DNA of 64,000 bases from Pseudomonas chlororaphis subsp. chlororaphis (GCF_003945765.1 NZ_CP027712.1:3720001-3784000); one strand, 5' to 3'; shown: positions 17,526-26,746, numbered from the stretch's first letter. Notes: generated by a model from the letters alone, not told the origin. Numbers and translations: made by a program.

Positions 17526-19013
17526 TCAGAACGCGATGCACACCGACTTGTTTTCGGTATACGCCTCGATCGCCGCGTGACCCATCTCGCGACCGATGCC
17601 CGATTGCTTGTAGCCGCCAAACGGCATCGACGGGTCGAGCATATTGTGGGTGTTGACCCAGACCGTACCGGCCTTGATCCGCGGGATCAGGTCCATGACC
17701 TTCGCCAGGTCGTTGGACCAGATGCTCGCCCCCAGCCCGTACTGATTGTCGTTGGCCAGCGCCACCACCTCGTCGATCTCGTCGAAAGGCGTGGCCACCA
17801 CCACCGGGCCGAAGATTTCCTCGCGCACCACCTGCATGCCCGCGTGCACGTCGGCCAATACCGTCGGGCGCACGTAGAAACCCTGCTCGCCATAGGCGAC
17901 CCCGCCGCACAGCACCCGGGCGCCGTCGGCCACGCCCTGGCCGATCATGTCCAGCACGCGCTTCTGCTGCTTGGCGGAAATCAGCGGGTTGATCTGCGCC
18001 TGTTCGTCAAGCCCGGGGCCGATGCTCAGGGAGCCGGCGATGGCCGACAAACGCTCCAGCACCTGGTCGAAGATCGCCCGCTGGATATACAGCCGCGAAC
18101 CGGCGGTACAGACCTGGCCCTGGTTGAAGAAGATCGCCCCGGCGGCACCGGCGGCCGCGACCTGCGGGTCGCAGTCATCGAGCACGATCACCGGCGACTT
18201 GCCGCCCAGTTCCAGGGAAAACCGGGTCATGTTGTCCACCGCCGCATGGCCGATGACCTTGCCGATTTGGGTCGAGCCGGTGAAGGCCAGCTTGTCGATG
18301 CCTTTGTGCGCGGCCAGCGCCGCGCCGGCCTGGGCGCCGCTGCCGGTGACCACGTTGACCACCCCCGGGGCAATCCCGGCGTCCAGGCACAGCTGGCCCA
18401 GGCGCAAGGCGGTCAGCGGGGTTTCGTCGGCCGGCTTGAGCACCACGGTGCAGCCGCAGGCCAGGGCCGGGACGATTTTCCAGATAGCCATCAACAAAGG
18501 GAAATTCCACGGCACGATGGCGCCGACCACGCCCACCGGCTCCGGCACCGTGTAGGCACGGTACCGCGCGCCCGGAACGGCGGCGATGGACAGGTCCAGG
18601 CTCTTGCCTTCGATCTTGGTCGCCCAGCCTGCCATGTAGCGGGTGAACTCGGCGGCGGCGCCGACTTCCAGGGCCCGGGCCAGGTGGATCGACTGGCCGT
18701 TGTTGAGGGTTTCCAGCTGCGCCAGCTCTTCGCCATGGGCTTCCAAGAGGTCCGCAAGCTTCAGCAGCAGGCGCTCGCGATCCGCCGGGCGCTGCGCCGC
18801 CCAGGGGCCCTCGAAGGCTCGCCGCGCGGCGGCCACGGCCAGGTCGATATCGGCGTCGGCACCGGCGGCGACGCGGGTCAGTTCTTCGCCGGTGGCCGGG
18901 TTGAACACCGGCATCTGCGCACCGGACAAGGCCGGCTGGCTGCGCCCGTCGATCAACAGACCGTGCTGGCTGTCAATAAAGGCGGCGACACGTGGGTTGA
19001 TGGCAATACTCAT
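17526..19013 (-). CDS. NAD(P)-dependent aldehyde dehydrogenase
   Basis: 495 residues from the ATG at 19013 (GAGG seven bases before). It belongs to the classical ALDH superfamily: cofactor region FTGSTQIGK, catalytic Glu in LELGGKSP and catalytic Cys in GQVCTAGSRL. It oxidises an aldehyde to a carboxylate. Resemblance to phenylacetaldehyde and betaine-type dehydrogenases, together with the FeaR-like regulator and amine permease on the same strand, suggests oxidation of an amine-derived aldehyde. A FeaB-like role is likely but not proven. Confidence 0.9.
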   Translation of the reverse strand: MSIAINPRVAAFIDSQHGLLIDGRSQPALSGAQMPVFNPATGEELTRVAAGADADIDLAVAAARRAFEGPWAAQRPADRERLLLKLADLLEAHGEELAQLETLNNGQSIHLARALEVGAAAEFTRYMAGWATKIEGKSLDLSIAAVPGARYRAYTVPEPVGVVGAIVPWNFPLLMAIWKIVPALACGCTVVLKPADETPLTALRLGQLCLDAGIAPGVVNVVTGSGAQAGAALAAHKGIDKLAFTGSTQIGKVIGHAAVDNMTRFSLELGGKSPVIVLDDCDPQVAAAGAAGAIFFNQGQVCTAGSRLYIQRAIFDQVLERLSAIAGSLSIGPGLDEQAQINPLISAKQQKRVLDMIGQGVADGARVLCGGVAYGEQGFYVRPTVLADVHAGMQVVREEIFGPVVVATPFDEIDEVVALANDNQYGLGASIWSNDLAKVMDLIPRIKAGTVWVNTHNMLDPSMPFGGYKQSGIGREMGHAAIEAYTENKSVCIAF

Positions 19014-19142
19014 GGGCAATCCTCGTTAGTTGGCCTCATGGATCGAACTCTGAGACCAATGCCGGCCAGCGTCTTGATCCTGGCTGCCGCGAAACTTGCC
19101 ACTGGCTGCCAGGGAACACCGCGACGCGGCCGGCGCGTTTTT

Positions 19143-19330
19143 TTGTAGCCGCTGGCGAAGCCTGCGCTCGGCTGCGAAGCAGACGCAAAACCGGCCAACG
19201 TGCAATGCCTGAGAAACCGCGGTGCCTGGAGGACGACCACTTCGTGGCCGATCGCAGCCTGCGGCAGCGGCTACAAAAACACCCTGTGCCCGGTAGCCGC
19301 TGGCGCAGGCTGCGATCGGCGGCGTAGCCG
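19143..19330. repeat. REP cluster between dehydrogenase and aminotransferase
   Basis: Three REP units in alternating orientation (about 19144-19176, 19249-19274 and 19292-19327) share the GTAGCCGCTG-GCAGGCTGCGATCG core. They occupy much of the 481-base divergent interval 19014-19494. The remaining 160 bases up to 19494 hold the aminotransferase leader, with AGGAG before its GTG start. No gene is seen in the interval. Confidence 0.8.
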
Positions 19331-19494
19331 TCGCCAAGCCTGCGAATGCATTTTTCCGGGCAGATCCACAATGCGCGGGACGCCGGGTCGATGGCAGTGG
19401 CGGTCAAATACCTGGCACACAGAGGCAAGCAGGCATCCGGCAAAGGGCGCACTACTATGTCCCACGCTGTCTGTGCGTTTTCAGGAGATCCAAC

Positions 19495-20826
19495 GTGAGC
19501 GAAGCAAGCCGTTTCTGGCATCCCATGCTGCACCCCAACGAAATGCAACAACGCGAGCCGATCCGCATTGTCCGTGGCGATGGCTGCTACGTGTACGACG
19601 ACCAGGGCCACCCACTGGTGGATGGCGTCGCCGGGTTGTGGAACGTCAACGTCGGCCACAACCGCAAGGAAGTGAAGGCGGCGATCACCGCCCAGCTGGA
19701 CGAACTGGAATACTTCCAGCTGTTCGACGGCGTCAGCCATCCGCGCGCCGAAGAGCTGTCGCGGGTGGTGATGAACCTCCTGGAGCCCGAGGGCATGCGC
19801 CGCGTGGCCTTCAGCTCCGGCGGCTCGGATGCCATCGAAACCGCGCTGAAACTGGCCCGCCAGTACTGGAAGCTCGAAGGCCAGGCCGACCGCACCAAGT
19901 TCATCTCGCTGCGCCAGGGCTACCACGGCACCCACTTCGGCGGTGCTTCGGTCAACGGCAACACGGTATTCCGGCGCAACTACGAGCCCCTGCTGCCTGG
20001 CTGTTTCCACGTCGACACCCCGTGGCTGTACCGCAACCCCTACAGCCAGGACCCGGAAGAGCTCGGCAAGATCTGCGCCGACCTGCTCGAGCGGGAAATC
20101 CAGTTCCAGAGCCCCGACACCGTCGCGGCCTTTATCGCCGAGCCGATCCAGGGCGCCGGCGGCGTGATCGTGCCGCCAGCCAACTACTGGCCGCTGATCC
20201 GTGAGGTCTGCGACAAGTACGGCGTGCTGCTGATCGCCGACGAAGTGGTGACCGGTTTCGGTCGCAGCGGCTCGATGTTCGGCAGCCGCCTGTGGGGCGT
20301 GAAGCCCGACATCATGTGCCTGGCCAAGGGCATCACCTCCGGCTACATCCCGCTGGGCGCCACGGTGGTCAACGAGCGGATCGAGTCGGCGTTCAGCAAA
20401 AACGCCAACTTCACCGGCGCGATCATGCACGGCTACACCTACTCCGGGCACCCGGTGGCCTGCGCGGCGGCCCTGGCCAGCCTCGACATCGTGGTCAAGG
20501 AAGACCTGCCGGCCAATGCCGCGAAGATGGGCGACTACATGCTGAACAAGCTGCTGCCGTTCGCCGAACGCTTCGACAGCGTCGGTGAAGTGCGCGGCAA
20601 GGGCCTGATGATCGCCCTCGACCTGGTGGCTAACAAAACCACCCGCGAGCCGATCGACCCCATGGGCGGCTATGCCAACCAGGTGGCGCAGATCGCCCGC
20701 GACAACGGGGTGATGGTGCGTCCGGTGGGGACCAAGATCATCCTGTCGCCGCCGCTGGTGATCCAGCCGCCGCAGATCGACGCCATAGTCGCCGCCCTGG
20801 AGCTGGGCTTCACGCAGGCCCGTTGA
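19495..20826 (+). CDS. Class III (omega) aminotransferase
   Basis: 443 residues, starting at a GTG with AGGAG eight bases upstream. A PLP-dependent fold type I class III enzyme: SSGGSDAIETALKLARQYW binds the cofactor phosphate, LLIADEVVTGFGRSG holds the PLP Asp, and the Schiff-base Lys is in CLAKGITSGY. Family members transfer an amino group from a terminal amine or beta-alanine-like donor to pyruvate or a keto acid. With the adjacent aldehyde dehydrogenase it would convert an amine to an acid. A hairpin terminator follows within 75 bases. Confidence 0.92.
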   Translation: MSEASRFWHPMLHPNEMQQREPIRIVRGDGCYVYDDQGHPLVDGVAGLWNVNVGHNRKEVKAAITAQLDELEYFQLFDGVSHPRAEELSRVVMNLLEPEGMRRVAFSSGGSDAIETALKLARQYWKLEGQADRTKFISLRQGYHGTHFGGASVNGNTVFRRNYEPLLPGCFHVDTPWLYRNPYSQDPEELGKICADLLEREIQFQSPDTVAAFIAEPIQGAGGVIVPPANYWPLIREVCDKYGVLLIADEVVTGFGRSGSMFGSRLWGVKPDIMCLAKGITSGYIPLGATVVNERIESAFSKNANFTGAIMHGYTYSGHPVACAAALASLDIVVKEDLPANAAKMGDYMLNKLLPFAERFDSVGEVRGKGLMIALDLVANKTTREPIDPMGGYANQVAQIARDNGVMVRPVGTKIILSPPLVIQPPQIDAIVAALELGFTQAR

Positions 20827-20896
20827 GCCTGACGCCGCAGCCTTGAAGCCTGGACCGCGCTGGAGCCGATATCAGCGCGGTCTGCGTGATAGCGGG

Positions 20897-20915
20897 AAGC
20901 CCCTTCGGGGCTTTT
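20897..20915 (+). terminator. Intrinsic terminator of the aminotransferase gene
   Basis: AAGCCCC (20897-20903), loop TTC, GGGGCTT (20907-20913) and further T residues form a compact stem with a short T-tract, 70 bases after the stop codon. Confidence 0.75.
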
Positions 20916-21201
20916 CGCAGCCTGCGGCAGCGGCTACAAGGAATGCAGTGCCCGTGTAGCCGCTGCCGAGCCCGCGAGGCTGCGATCGGCAACGCAGTTG
21001 CCGCAAAACCCGGGTTCGCGATCTGTCTGAAATACCGTGGCATCAGGTTTGGCGCCCGCTACGCGGTCGTTCGCAGCCTGCGGCAGCGGCTACAAGGAAT
21101 GCGGTACCCGTGTAGCCGCTGCCGAGCCCGCGAGGCTGCGATCGGCAACGCAGTGGCCGCAAACCGGGGCTCGCGATCTGTCTGAAATACCCTGGCATCA
21201 G
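20915..21201. repeat. Tandem duplication of a REPIN-bearing block
   Basis: A block starting CGCAGCCTGCGGCAGCGGCT at 20916 recurs at 21072, an offset of 156 bases. It includes a REP doublet and a unique tail (GATCTGTCTGAAATACC-TGGCATCAG), and the copies differ at only a few positions through about 21201. This shows local tandem duplication of a REPIN with its flank. It fills most of the 423-base interval 20827-21249, in which no gene is visible. Confidence 0.85.
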
Positions 21202-21249
21202 AGGGTTACGGCCCTCTTTACCGGCCGTTCATGAAGAGGGAGTCGTCCC

Positions 21250-21927
21250 ATGCATACGCCAACCGCCCTGCCGGATGCCCAACAGCTTGGCCAACGCTGC
21301 ATCAGCGCCTTTACCCGGGTGGTGCCGGCGACCCTGTGCGCCTTCTACCGCATTGACGCGCAGCTACAGGCCGAGCATTTCTCGCTGTACCACATGAGCC
21401 CGCAGATGCATGAGGCCTACCTGCAACGCTACCGGCATTACGACCCGCTGCGGCCGCGCAACTGCGTGGCGGCGGGCCGCCCGGTGCTGTCGCTGCACAT
21501 GGGCATGGCCCAGCAGGGGCGGCATGAAACCGAGGTCTACCAGGGTTTCCTGCAACGCCATGGGGTGCTGGATGTGGTGGAAATCCTCGCGCGCAATGCC
21601 GACGGCAGCCCGATCACCGGCCTGTCCCTGCTGCGCGATGCCAGCCTGGGCCCGTTCCGGCCAGACGAACTGAGCACCCTGCAGGCGCTGCAAGGCCTGT
21701 TGGAAATCGCCGCCCAGGCACCCTATTCGCGCCACGACGAACGCCTGCAGGCCCTTACGCCCCGGGAGCGGCAGATCGCCTTACTGCTGCGCGACGGCGC
21801 CTGCAACAAGACCATCGCCCAGCAATTGGCGCTGGGCCTGCCGACGGTCAAGACCCACCTGATCAACCTGTTCCGCAAGGTCGGGGTGAACAACCGCACC
21901 GAGCTGGTGAGCGCGCTGTTCTTGTAA
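21250..21927 (+). CDS. LuxR-family transcriptional regulator
   Basis: 225 residues. The N-terminal 150 residues form a GAF-like sensing region. The C-terminal HTH (LTPRERQIALLLRDGACNKTIAQQLALGLPTVKTHLINLFRKVGV) is complete. GAGGGAG precedes the ATG. It lies 91 bases upstream of the MoaF-like gene and probably regulates the 22-25 kb operon. It differs from the LuxR protein at 13.3 kb, and no autoinducer synthase is nearby. Confidence 0.88.
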   Translation: MHTPTALPDAQQLGQRCISAFTRVVPATLCAFYRIDAQLQAEHFSLYHMSPQMHEAYLQRYRHYDPLRPRNCVAAGRPVLSLHMGMAQQGRHETEVYQGFLQRHGVLDVVEILARNADGSPITGLSLLRDASLGPFRPDELSTLQALQGLLEIAAQAPYSRHDERLQALTPRERQIALLLRDGACNKTIAQQLALGLPTVKTHLINLFRKVGVNNRTELVSALFL

Positions 21928-21984
21928 AAAACCGCCGTGCCTCAACCATTCGGTTGATGGGCAACAACGGCTTGCGCGATGAAC

Positions 21985-22001
21985 ATGAGGTTCTCCCTCA
22001 T
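21985..22001 (+). promoter_or_regulatory. Short inverted repeat upstream of the MoaF-like gene
   Basis: ATGAGG (21985-21990) and CCTCAT (21996-22001) flank a 5-base spacer, 17 bases before the MoaF-like start. The position is compatible with an mRNA hairpin or an operator for the adjacent LuxR regulator. Weak evidence. Confidence 0.3.
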
Positions 22002-22018
22002 CGACAAGGTCCGCCCTC

Positions 22019-22834
22019 ATGAACCTGCAACCCGAATGGATTACCGTTGGCGCCCTGGCCGAAGGTTTTGCCGCCGATAACCATATCCTGCCCAGCCTGG
22101 ATGACCTCAACGGTCGCAGCCTGACCCTGCATTTCGCCAATGGCTGGCGCATCGAACACCTTTTCGGCTCACGCTCGCTGCATTGGCAGGACACTGAAAA
22201 CCAAGCCAGCGGCGAGACAACTTATCGAGCCACCTCAATACGTTCCGGCATTTACCTGGTGGACTTTCTCAAGTCAGAGAACCACCAGATCCACTCGGTA
22301 AGCCTGATCCTCGACCTGGGCCGGAACATCTTCACCGCGGTGATCGGGCAGATGCCGAGCCAGGCCGAGACCCGGGTCGATCTGTTCAGCCGCGCCCTGT
22401 CCGGCCGCGAGCTGACCAGCGTCCAGGCCCAGTTCATCCACGGCAGCATCGACACGCCACTGACCGCCAGCAGCCCGCAACACGCGCTGACCGAAGAGCT
22501 GGTCGGCCTGCGCAATCAGTACGTCTACAGCGCCACCGAGGCCTACGAGCACGTCTACCTGAACCGCAACTTCTACAGCTGGCAGTGCCTCAAGGGCGTC
22601 GAGCAGGGCCTGGCGGACACCGACCGCTGCCATTACTACAAGCTCGCCGAACAGCTGTACCTGTTCGTCTGGCGCGAAAAGATCGTGCCGACCCTGGGCC
22701 TGGTGCTGATCGACCTGCAAGCGGGCAGGACCGACGGCAAGATCTTCGGCTACCAGGGCAGCGACTTCGCCGCGCCCAGCAATTTCCCGGTGGGCGCCCT
22801 CGCCCATGTGCTGAACCGCACCGCGTATGTCTGA
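22019..22834 (+). CDS. MoaF-like protein (monoamine-regulon type)
   Basis: 271 residues. Both the N-terminal part (ITVGALAEGFAADNHILP) and the C-terminal part (FVWREKIVPTLGLVLIDL, GKIFGYQG) resemble the two-domain MoaF family, first noted in the Klebsiella monoamine regulon beside a short-chain dehydrogenase. The lipocalin-like sequence has no signal peptide. Its biochemical role is unknown; despite the historical name, a link to molybdenum cofactor is not supported. Here it precedes an aminotransferase and an SDR, matching the monoamine-regulon context. Confidence 0.7.
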   Translation: MNLQPEWITVGALAEGFAADNHILPSLDDLNGRSLTLHFANGWRIEHLFGSRSLHWQDTENQASGETTYRATSIRSGIYLVDFLKSENHQIHSVSLILDLGRNIFTAVIGQMPSQAETRVDLFSRALSGRELTSVQAQFIHGSIDTPLTASSPQHALTEELVGLRNQYVYSATEAYEHVYLNRNFYSWQCLKGVEQGLADTDRCHYYKLAEQLYLFVWREKIVPTLGLVLIDLQAGRTDGKIFGYQGSDFAAPSNFPVGALAHVLNRTAYV

Positions 22835-22840
22835 TGCAAA

Positions 22841-23111
22841 CCTGTAGCCGCTGCCGAGCGACAGCGAGGCTGCGTTCGATCCGGGCGGCACTGCGACGCA
22901 GCGGTCGCGATCCGGGCACCACGTTCCGCCTGACACACCGCAAGCGCAGGTTTCGCGGCAGCTGCGTTGCCGATCGCAGCCTCGCGTTGCTCGGCAGCGG
23001 CTACCCAGACACTTGTTCCTGTAGCCGCTGGCGCAGCCTGCGATCGGCTGCGTAGCAGACGCTGCCTTTACGGCCCTTCGGGCCGATCGCAGCCTTCGCC
23101 AGCGGCTACAA
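22841..23111. repeat. Cluster of four REP elements
   Basis: Units at about 22842-22880, 22971-23005, 23019-23050 and 23083-23111 alternate in orientation, giving two inverted doublets. They make up nearly all of the 317-base interval before the second aminotransferase gene; no gene lies there. Confidence 0.82.
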
Positions 23112-23151
23112 AAACCTGTCAGCGACCACCCTCTATTCCAGGACTTCGACC

Positions 23152-24534
23152 ATGACCCTCGGCCTCAACCTCGATCGCGTCGCCAGCCGTTACCAATCCG
23201 AGCTGCAACTGTTCGCCGAACGCCACCCGCGTTCCGCCGGCTTCTACCGGGAAAACCTCAAACACTGGCTGTACGGCGCGCCGTTGCACTGGATGCAGCA
23301 ATGGCCGGGGCTGTACCCGATCCTGGTGGCCGACGCCCAGGGCGCGACGCTGACCGACTGCGACGGCAACCGCTACGTCGACTTCGCCCTGGGCGACACC
23401 GGCGCCATGTTCGGCCATGGCCAGCCCGCCGTGGCCGAGGCCATCGCGCATCAGGCCCGGCACGGCTCGACCCTGATGCTGCCCACCGCCGACAGCCTGT
23501 GGGTCGGCCAGGAACTGGGGCGGCGCTTCGGCCTGCCGTTCTGGCAAGTCACCACCTCCGCCACCGACGCCAACCGCTTTGTGCTGCGCCTGTGCCGGAT
23601 GATCACCGGCCGGGAGAAAGTGCTGGTGTTCAACTGCAACTACCACGGCAGCGTCGACGAGTCTCAGGTCGAATTCGACGCCAGCGGTCAGATGATTCCC
23701 CGCGAAGGCGTGCACGCCAATGGCCTGCGACACGACGCCACCACCCGGCTGGTGGAGTTCAACGACCTGCCAGCGCTGGAAGCGGCGCTGGCCCACGGCG
23801 ACGTGGCCGCGGTACTGACTGAACCCTTCATGACCAACGTCGGCATGGTCCCGCCCGCCCCCGGCTTCCACGACGGCCTGCGCGAGCTGACCCGGCGTTT
23901 CGATGTGCCGCTGATCATCGACGAAACCCACACCATCTCCTGCGGCCCCGCCGGCTACAGCGGCGAACACGGCCTGCAACCGGACTTCTTCGTGCTCGGC
24001 AAGTGCATCGCCGGCGGCATCCCCACCGCGGTGTGGGGCGCCAGCCAGGCCATGGCCGATCGTATCTGGCAGGTACTGCCGCATTTCCAGCCCGGCCAGG
24101 CGATCAACCACTTCGGCTTCGGCGGCACCCTGGCCGGCAACGCCCTGCAGATGGCCGCCATGCGCGCCACCTTCAGCGAGGTCATGAACGCGGCCAACTA
24201 CGCGCACATGATCGCCCTGGCCGAACGCCTGCGGACCGGGGTCCAGGCGCTGATCGCCAAGCACCGCCTGCCCTGGCACGTGACGCGGATCGGCGCCCGG
24301 GTCGAATACCTGTTCATGGACCACGCGCCGCGCAACGGCGGCGAAGCCCACCATGCCCGTCATGGCCTGATCGAGGCCTACCTGCATCTCTACCTGCTCA
24401 ACCGTGGGGTGTTGCTGACCCCGTTCCACAACATGGCGCTGATCTGCCCGGCGGCCACCACCGACGACGTCGACCTGCACAACCGCCTGCTGGACGAATG
24501 CCTGGGCACCGTCACTCAAGGAGAACATCCATGA
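23152..24534 (+). CDS. Class III aminotransferase, glutamate-semialdehyde-aminomutase-like subgroup
   Basis: 460 residues. The PLP Asp is in LIIDETHTISCGPAG and the Schiff-base Lys in FVLGKCIAGGIPTAVWG. FALGDTGAMFGHG is typical of the GSAM-like subgroup. A long N-terminal extension (about 70 residues) precedes the domain. Its stop overlaps the next ATG as ATGA, so it is coupled to the SDR gene. Substrate not evident; an amine or amino-aldehyde in the same pathway as the MoaF-like protein and SDR is inferred. Confidence 0.88.
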   Translation: MTLGLNLDRVASRYQSELQLFAERHPRSAGFYRENLKHWLYGAPLHWMQQWPGLYPILVADAQGATLTDCDGNRYVDFALGDTGAMFGHGQPAVAEAIAHQARHGSTLMLPTADSLWVGQELGRRFGLPFWQVTTSATDANRFVLRLCRMITGREKVLVFNCNYHGSVDESQVEFDASGQMIPREGVHANGLRHDATTRLVEFNDLPALEAALAHGDVAAVLTEPFMTNVGMVPPAPGFHDGLRELTRRFDVPLIIDETHTISCGPAGYSGEHGLQPDFFVLGKCIAGGIPTAVWGASQAMADRIWQVLPHFQPGQAINHFGFGGTLAGNALQMAAMRATFSEVMNAANYAHMIALAERLRTGVQALIAKHRLPWHVTRIGARVEYLFMDHAPRNGGEAHHARHGLIEAYLHLYLLNRGVLLTPFHNMALICPAATTDDVDLHNRLLDECLGTVTQGEHP

Positions 24535-25295
24535 TCCTCGACCTCAGCGGCCGTATCGCCCTGATCACCGGCTCCGGCCAGGGCATTGGCCGCGCCATCG
24601 CGCAAGTCTTCGCCGCCCAGGGCGCCAAGGTGCTGCTCGCCACCCGCAGCGAAGCCTCGGGCGCCGAAACCCTGCGCCTGATCCGTGAAGCCGGCGGCAG
24701 CGCCGAACTGCTGGTCGTGGACCTGAGCACCCGGGCCGCGGCCAACCAGGCGGTAGCCGCCACGCTCAGGGCCTTTGGCGGGCTGGACCTGCTGATCCAC
24801 AACGCCGCGGTGTTCCCGATGGAAAACCTGCGCGACCTGAGGGATGAAATCCTCGAGTCGACCCTGGCGGTGAACCTCAAGAGCTGTTTCTGGCTGACCC
24901 AGGCGGCGCTGCCGGCGTTGTGCCGGGCCGAGCATCCGCGCATCGTTATCACCTCCTCGGTGACCGGGCCGCGCACGGCGATTCCCGGGCTGTCCCACTA
25001 CGCCGCGTCCAAGGCCGGGGTCAACGGCTTCATTCGCGCGGCGGCCCTGGAACTGGCCGAACACCGAGTCACCGTCAACGGCGTCGAACCCGGGCTGATC
25101 GCCACCCAGGCCATGGCCAACCTCGGCGACTCCCCGGCCCTGGCCGCCAGCATCCCGCTCAAGCGCCTGGGCAGCCCGCAGGACATCGCCCACGCCATGC
25201 TGTTCCTGGCGTCCGAGCAGGCCGGCTATATCACCGGGCAGACCCTGATCGTCGATGGCGGCGCCCTGCTGCCGGAGAATACGCAGCTCATCTGA
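24531..25295 (+). CDS. Short-chain dehydrogenase/reductase
   Basis: 254 residues from the ATG at 24531, with AAGGAG upstream. Classical SDR motifs are present: TGSGQGIG (13-20) for NAD(P), NAA in the core strand, catalytic Ser in ITSSVTG and YAASK for Tyr/Lys. It is translationally coupled to the preceding aminotransferase. In the Klebsiella monoamine regulon an SDR (MoaE) adjoins MoaF, which supports an aldehyde/alcohol or keto-group redox step after deamination. Confidence 0.9.
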   Translation: MILDLSGRIALITGSGQGIGRAIAQVFAAQGAKVLLATRSEASGAETLRLIREAGGSAELLVVDLSTRAAANQAVAATLRAFGGLDLLIHNAAVFPMENLRDLRDEILESTLAVNLKSCFWLTQAALPALCRAEHPRIVITSSVTGPRTAIPGLSHYAASKAGVNGFIRAAALELAEHRVTVNGVEPGLIATQAMANLGDSPALAASIPLKRLGSPQDIAHAMLFLASEQAGYITGQTLIVDGGALLPENTQLI

Positions 25296-25439
25296 CGGCA
25301 GACGCCTGCCCTCACCCACGGCGCCCGACCGGGCGCCGCCACGCTGACCCCGACAGCACCGTTCGCCTGGCCCCTTCGTCCAGCGAGATCAACGGCTCAA
25401 TGGTGCTATGGGTAGAACGCTGCATCCCGTTTTTACCGA

Positions 25440-25470
25440 TTGACTTGAAGTTAACTTTAACTTTTAGAGT
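25440..25470 (+). promoter_or_regulatory. MerR-type promoter with 19-bp spacer and palindrome
   Basis: A -35 hexamer TTGACT (25440-25445) and -10 TAGAGT (25465-25470) are separated by 19 bases, the over-long spacing typical of MerR-family promoters. The perfect palindrome AAGTTAACTT (25448-25457) is centred in the spacer. It lies 68 bases before the MFS gene. No merR gene is present in the window, so the regulator would act from elsewhere. Confidence 0.6.
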
Positions 25471-25538
25471 CGGCTCCGACCCATTGGCGTGCCTCACCCC
25501 GGCGATCCTCGCCCGCCCGCCTGCTTTCGGAGAAGCCC

Positions 25539-26741
25539 ATGACCTCAACCAAGCCCGACACCCTCAGCTACGCCATCGCCGATACCGGGTATTGGCCCGC
25601 CGTGTTCAACGTGCTGTTTGCCGGCATTGCCGCGGCACTGCATATCGGCAAGGCCACCATCGCCCTGCCGCAGCTGCAGCATGAATTCGGCCGGCCCCTG
25701 GAGTCCCTGAGCTGGGTCATGTCGGCCTTCCCCTTGGTCGGGGTGTTCGGTGGCATCGCCGCCGGCATCCTCGTGCAGCGCTGGGGTGACCGCTACCTGT
25801 TGGCCCTCGGCCTGCTGATCATGTGCGCCGCCAGCGCGCTGGGCTCCAGCCTGCACGACTTCCATGGGCTGCTGGCCACGCGTTTTGTCGAAGGGCTGGG
25901 CTTCGTCATCGTGGTGGTCGCGGCGCCGGCGGTGCTCAATCGCCTGGTCCCGGCGCACAAACGCCACCTGGTGTTCGGCATCTGGAGCACCTTCATGGCG
26001 TTCGGTATCGGCACCTCGATGCTTATCGGGCCGCTGCTGGGCGGCTGGCAACAGAGCTGGATCGCCGGCGCGGCCTTGACCCTGCTGGCGGCGCTGCTGT
26101 TGCCGTTGACCACACCCAGGGCCCCGCTGGCGCTGCGCCGCCAGGTGCAATCCGCTTTGCGCCACTCGCTGAGCAGCGTGCTGCGCGCCCGCCAACCGCT
26201 GCTGATGGCGCTGATTTTCACCGCCTACAACCTGCAGTTCTTCGCGGTGATGGCCTTCCTGCCCGTGTTCCTGATGCAGCGGGTCGGGCTGTCGATCGCC
26301 AGCGCCGGGGTGGTCAGCGCCGCGGTGGTGGCGGTCAATATCGTCGGCAACCTCAGCGCCGGCCTGCTGCTGTCACGGGGCGTCCGCCCACAAGCCCTGC
26401 TCGCCGGCACCAGTATCGTCATGGGGCTTTTCGGGATGGGGATCTTTCTTTCGGTCACGCCGACCGGCCTGGTAATCCCGTTGTGTTTCTTCTTTTGCGC
26501 AGTGGCCGGCATGCTGCCCGCCACCCTTCTCGCCAGCACCTCGCTGACCTCGCCGGAACCCGCGCTGATCCCGCTGTGCCTGGGCCTGGTGATGCAAGGC
26601 AACTATCTGGGCCAGGTGCTCGCGCCCATCGCCCTGAGCGCCGCCGTCGCCTATGCCGGCTGGTCCGCCCCGGCGGCGCTGGTGCTGGCCGCCGCAGTGC
26701 TAGGGGTGGTGCTGGCGATGCGCCTGAAGATAAAGCAATAA
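25539..26741 (+). CDS. MFS transporter, 12-helix
   Basis: 400 residues with about 12 hydrophobic helices. The loop 2-3 motif appears as GILVQRWGDRYLLALG, and LVPAHKRHLVFGIWSTFMAFG resembles the CynX/NimT-like subgroup. It is an inner-membrane transporter; direction and substrate are unknown. GGAG precedes the ATG. It has its own MerR-type promoter rather than simply continuing the SDR operon, which suggests inducible export. Confidence 0.87.
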   Translation: MTSTKPDTLSYAIADTGYWPAVFNVLFAGIAAALHIGKATIALPQLQHEFGRPLESLSWVMSAFPLVGVFGGIAAGILVQRWGDRYLLALGLLIMCAASALGSSLHDFHGLLATRFVEGLGFVIVVVAAPAVLNRLVPAHKRHLVFGIWSTFMAFGIGTSMLIGPLLGGWQQSWIAGAALTLLAALLLPLTTPRAPLALRRQVQSALRHSLSSVLRARQPLLMALIFTAYNLQFFAVMAFLPVFLMQRVGLSIASAGVVSAAVVAVNIVGNLSAGLLLSRGVRPQALLAGTSIVMGLFGMGIFLSVTPTGLVIPLCFFFCAVAGMLPATLLASTSLTSPEPALIPLCLGLVMQGNYLGQVLAPIALSAAVAYAGWSAPAALVLAAAVLGVVLAMRLKIKQ

Positions 26742-26746
26742 AAACG

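Noticed and set aside
21250..21927. LuxR proteins at 13.3 and 21.2 kb as quorum-sensing receptors
   Set aside because: No luxI-type synthase is in the window and the acyl-homoserine-lactone-binding signature residues are not evident; kept only as LuxR-family solo regulators.
17411..23111. Repeated GTAGCCGCTG motifs as a possible CRISPR array
   Set aside because: The units alternate in orientation, are imperfect and occur in intergenic doublets with irregular spacing, as REP elements do; no cas genes are present.
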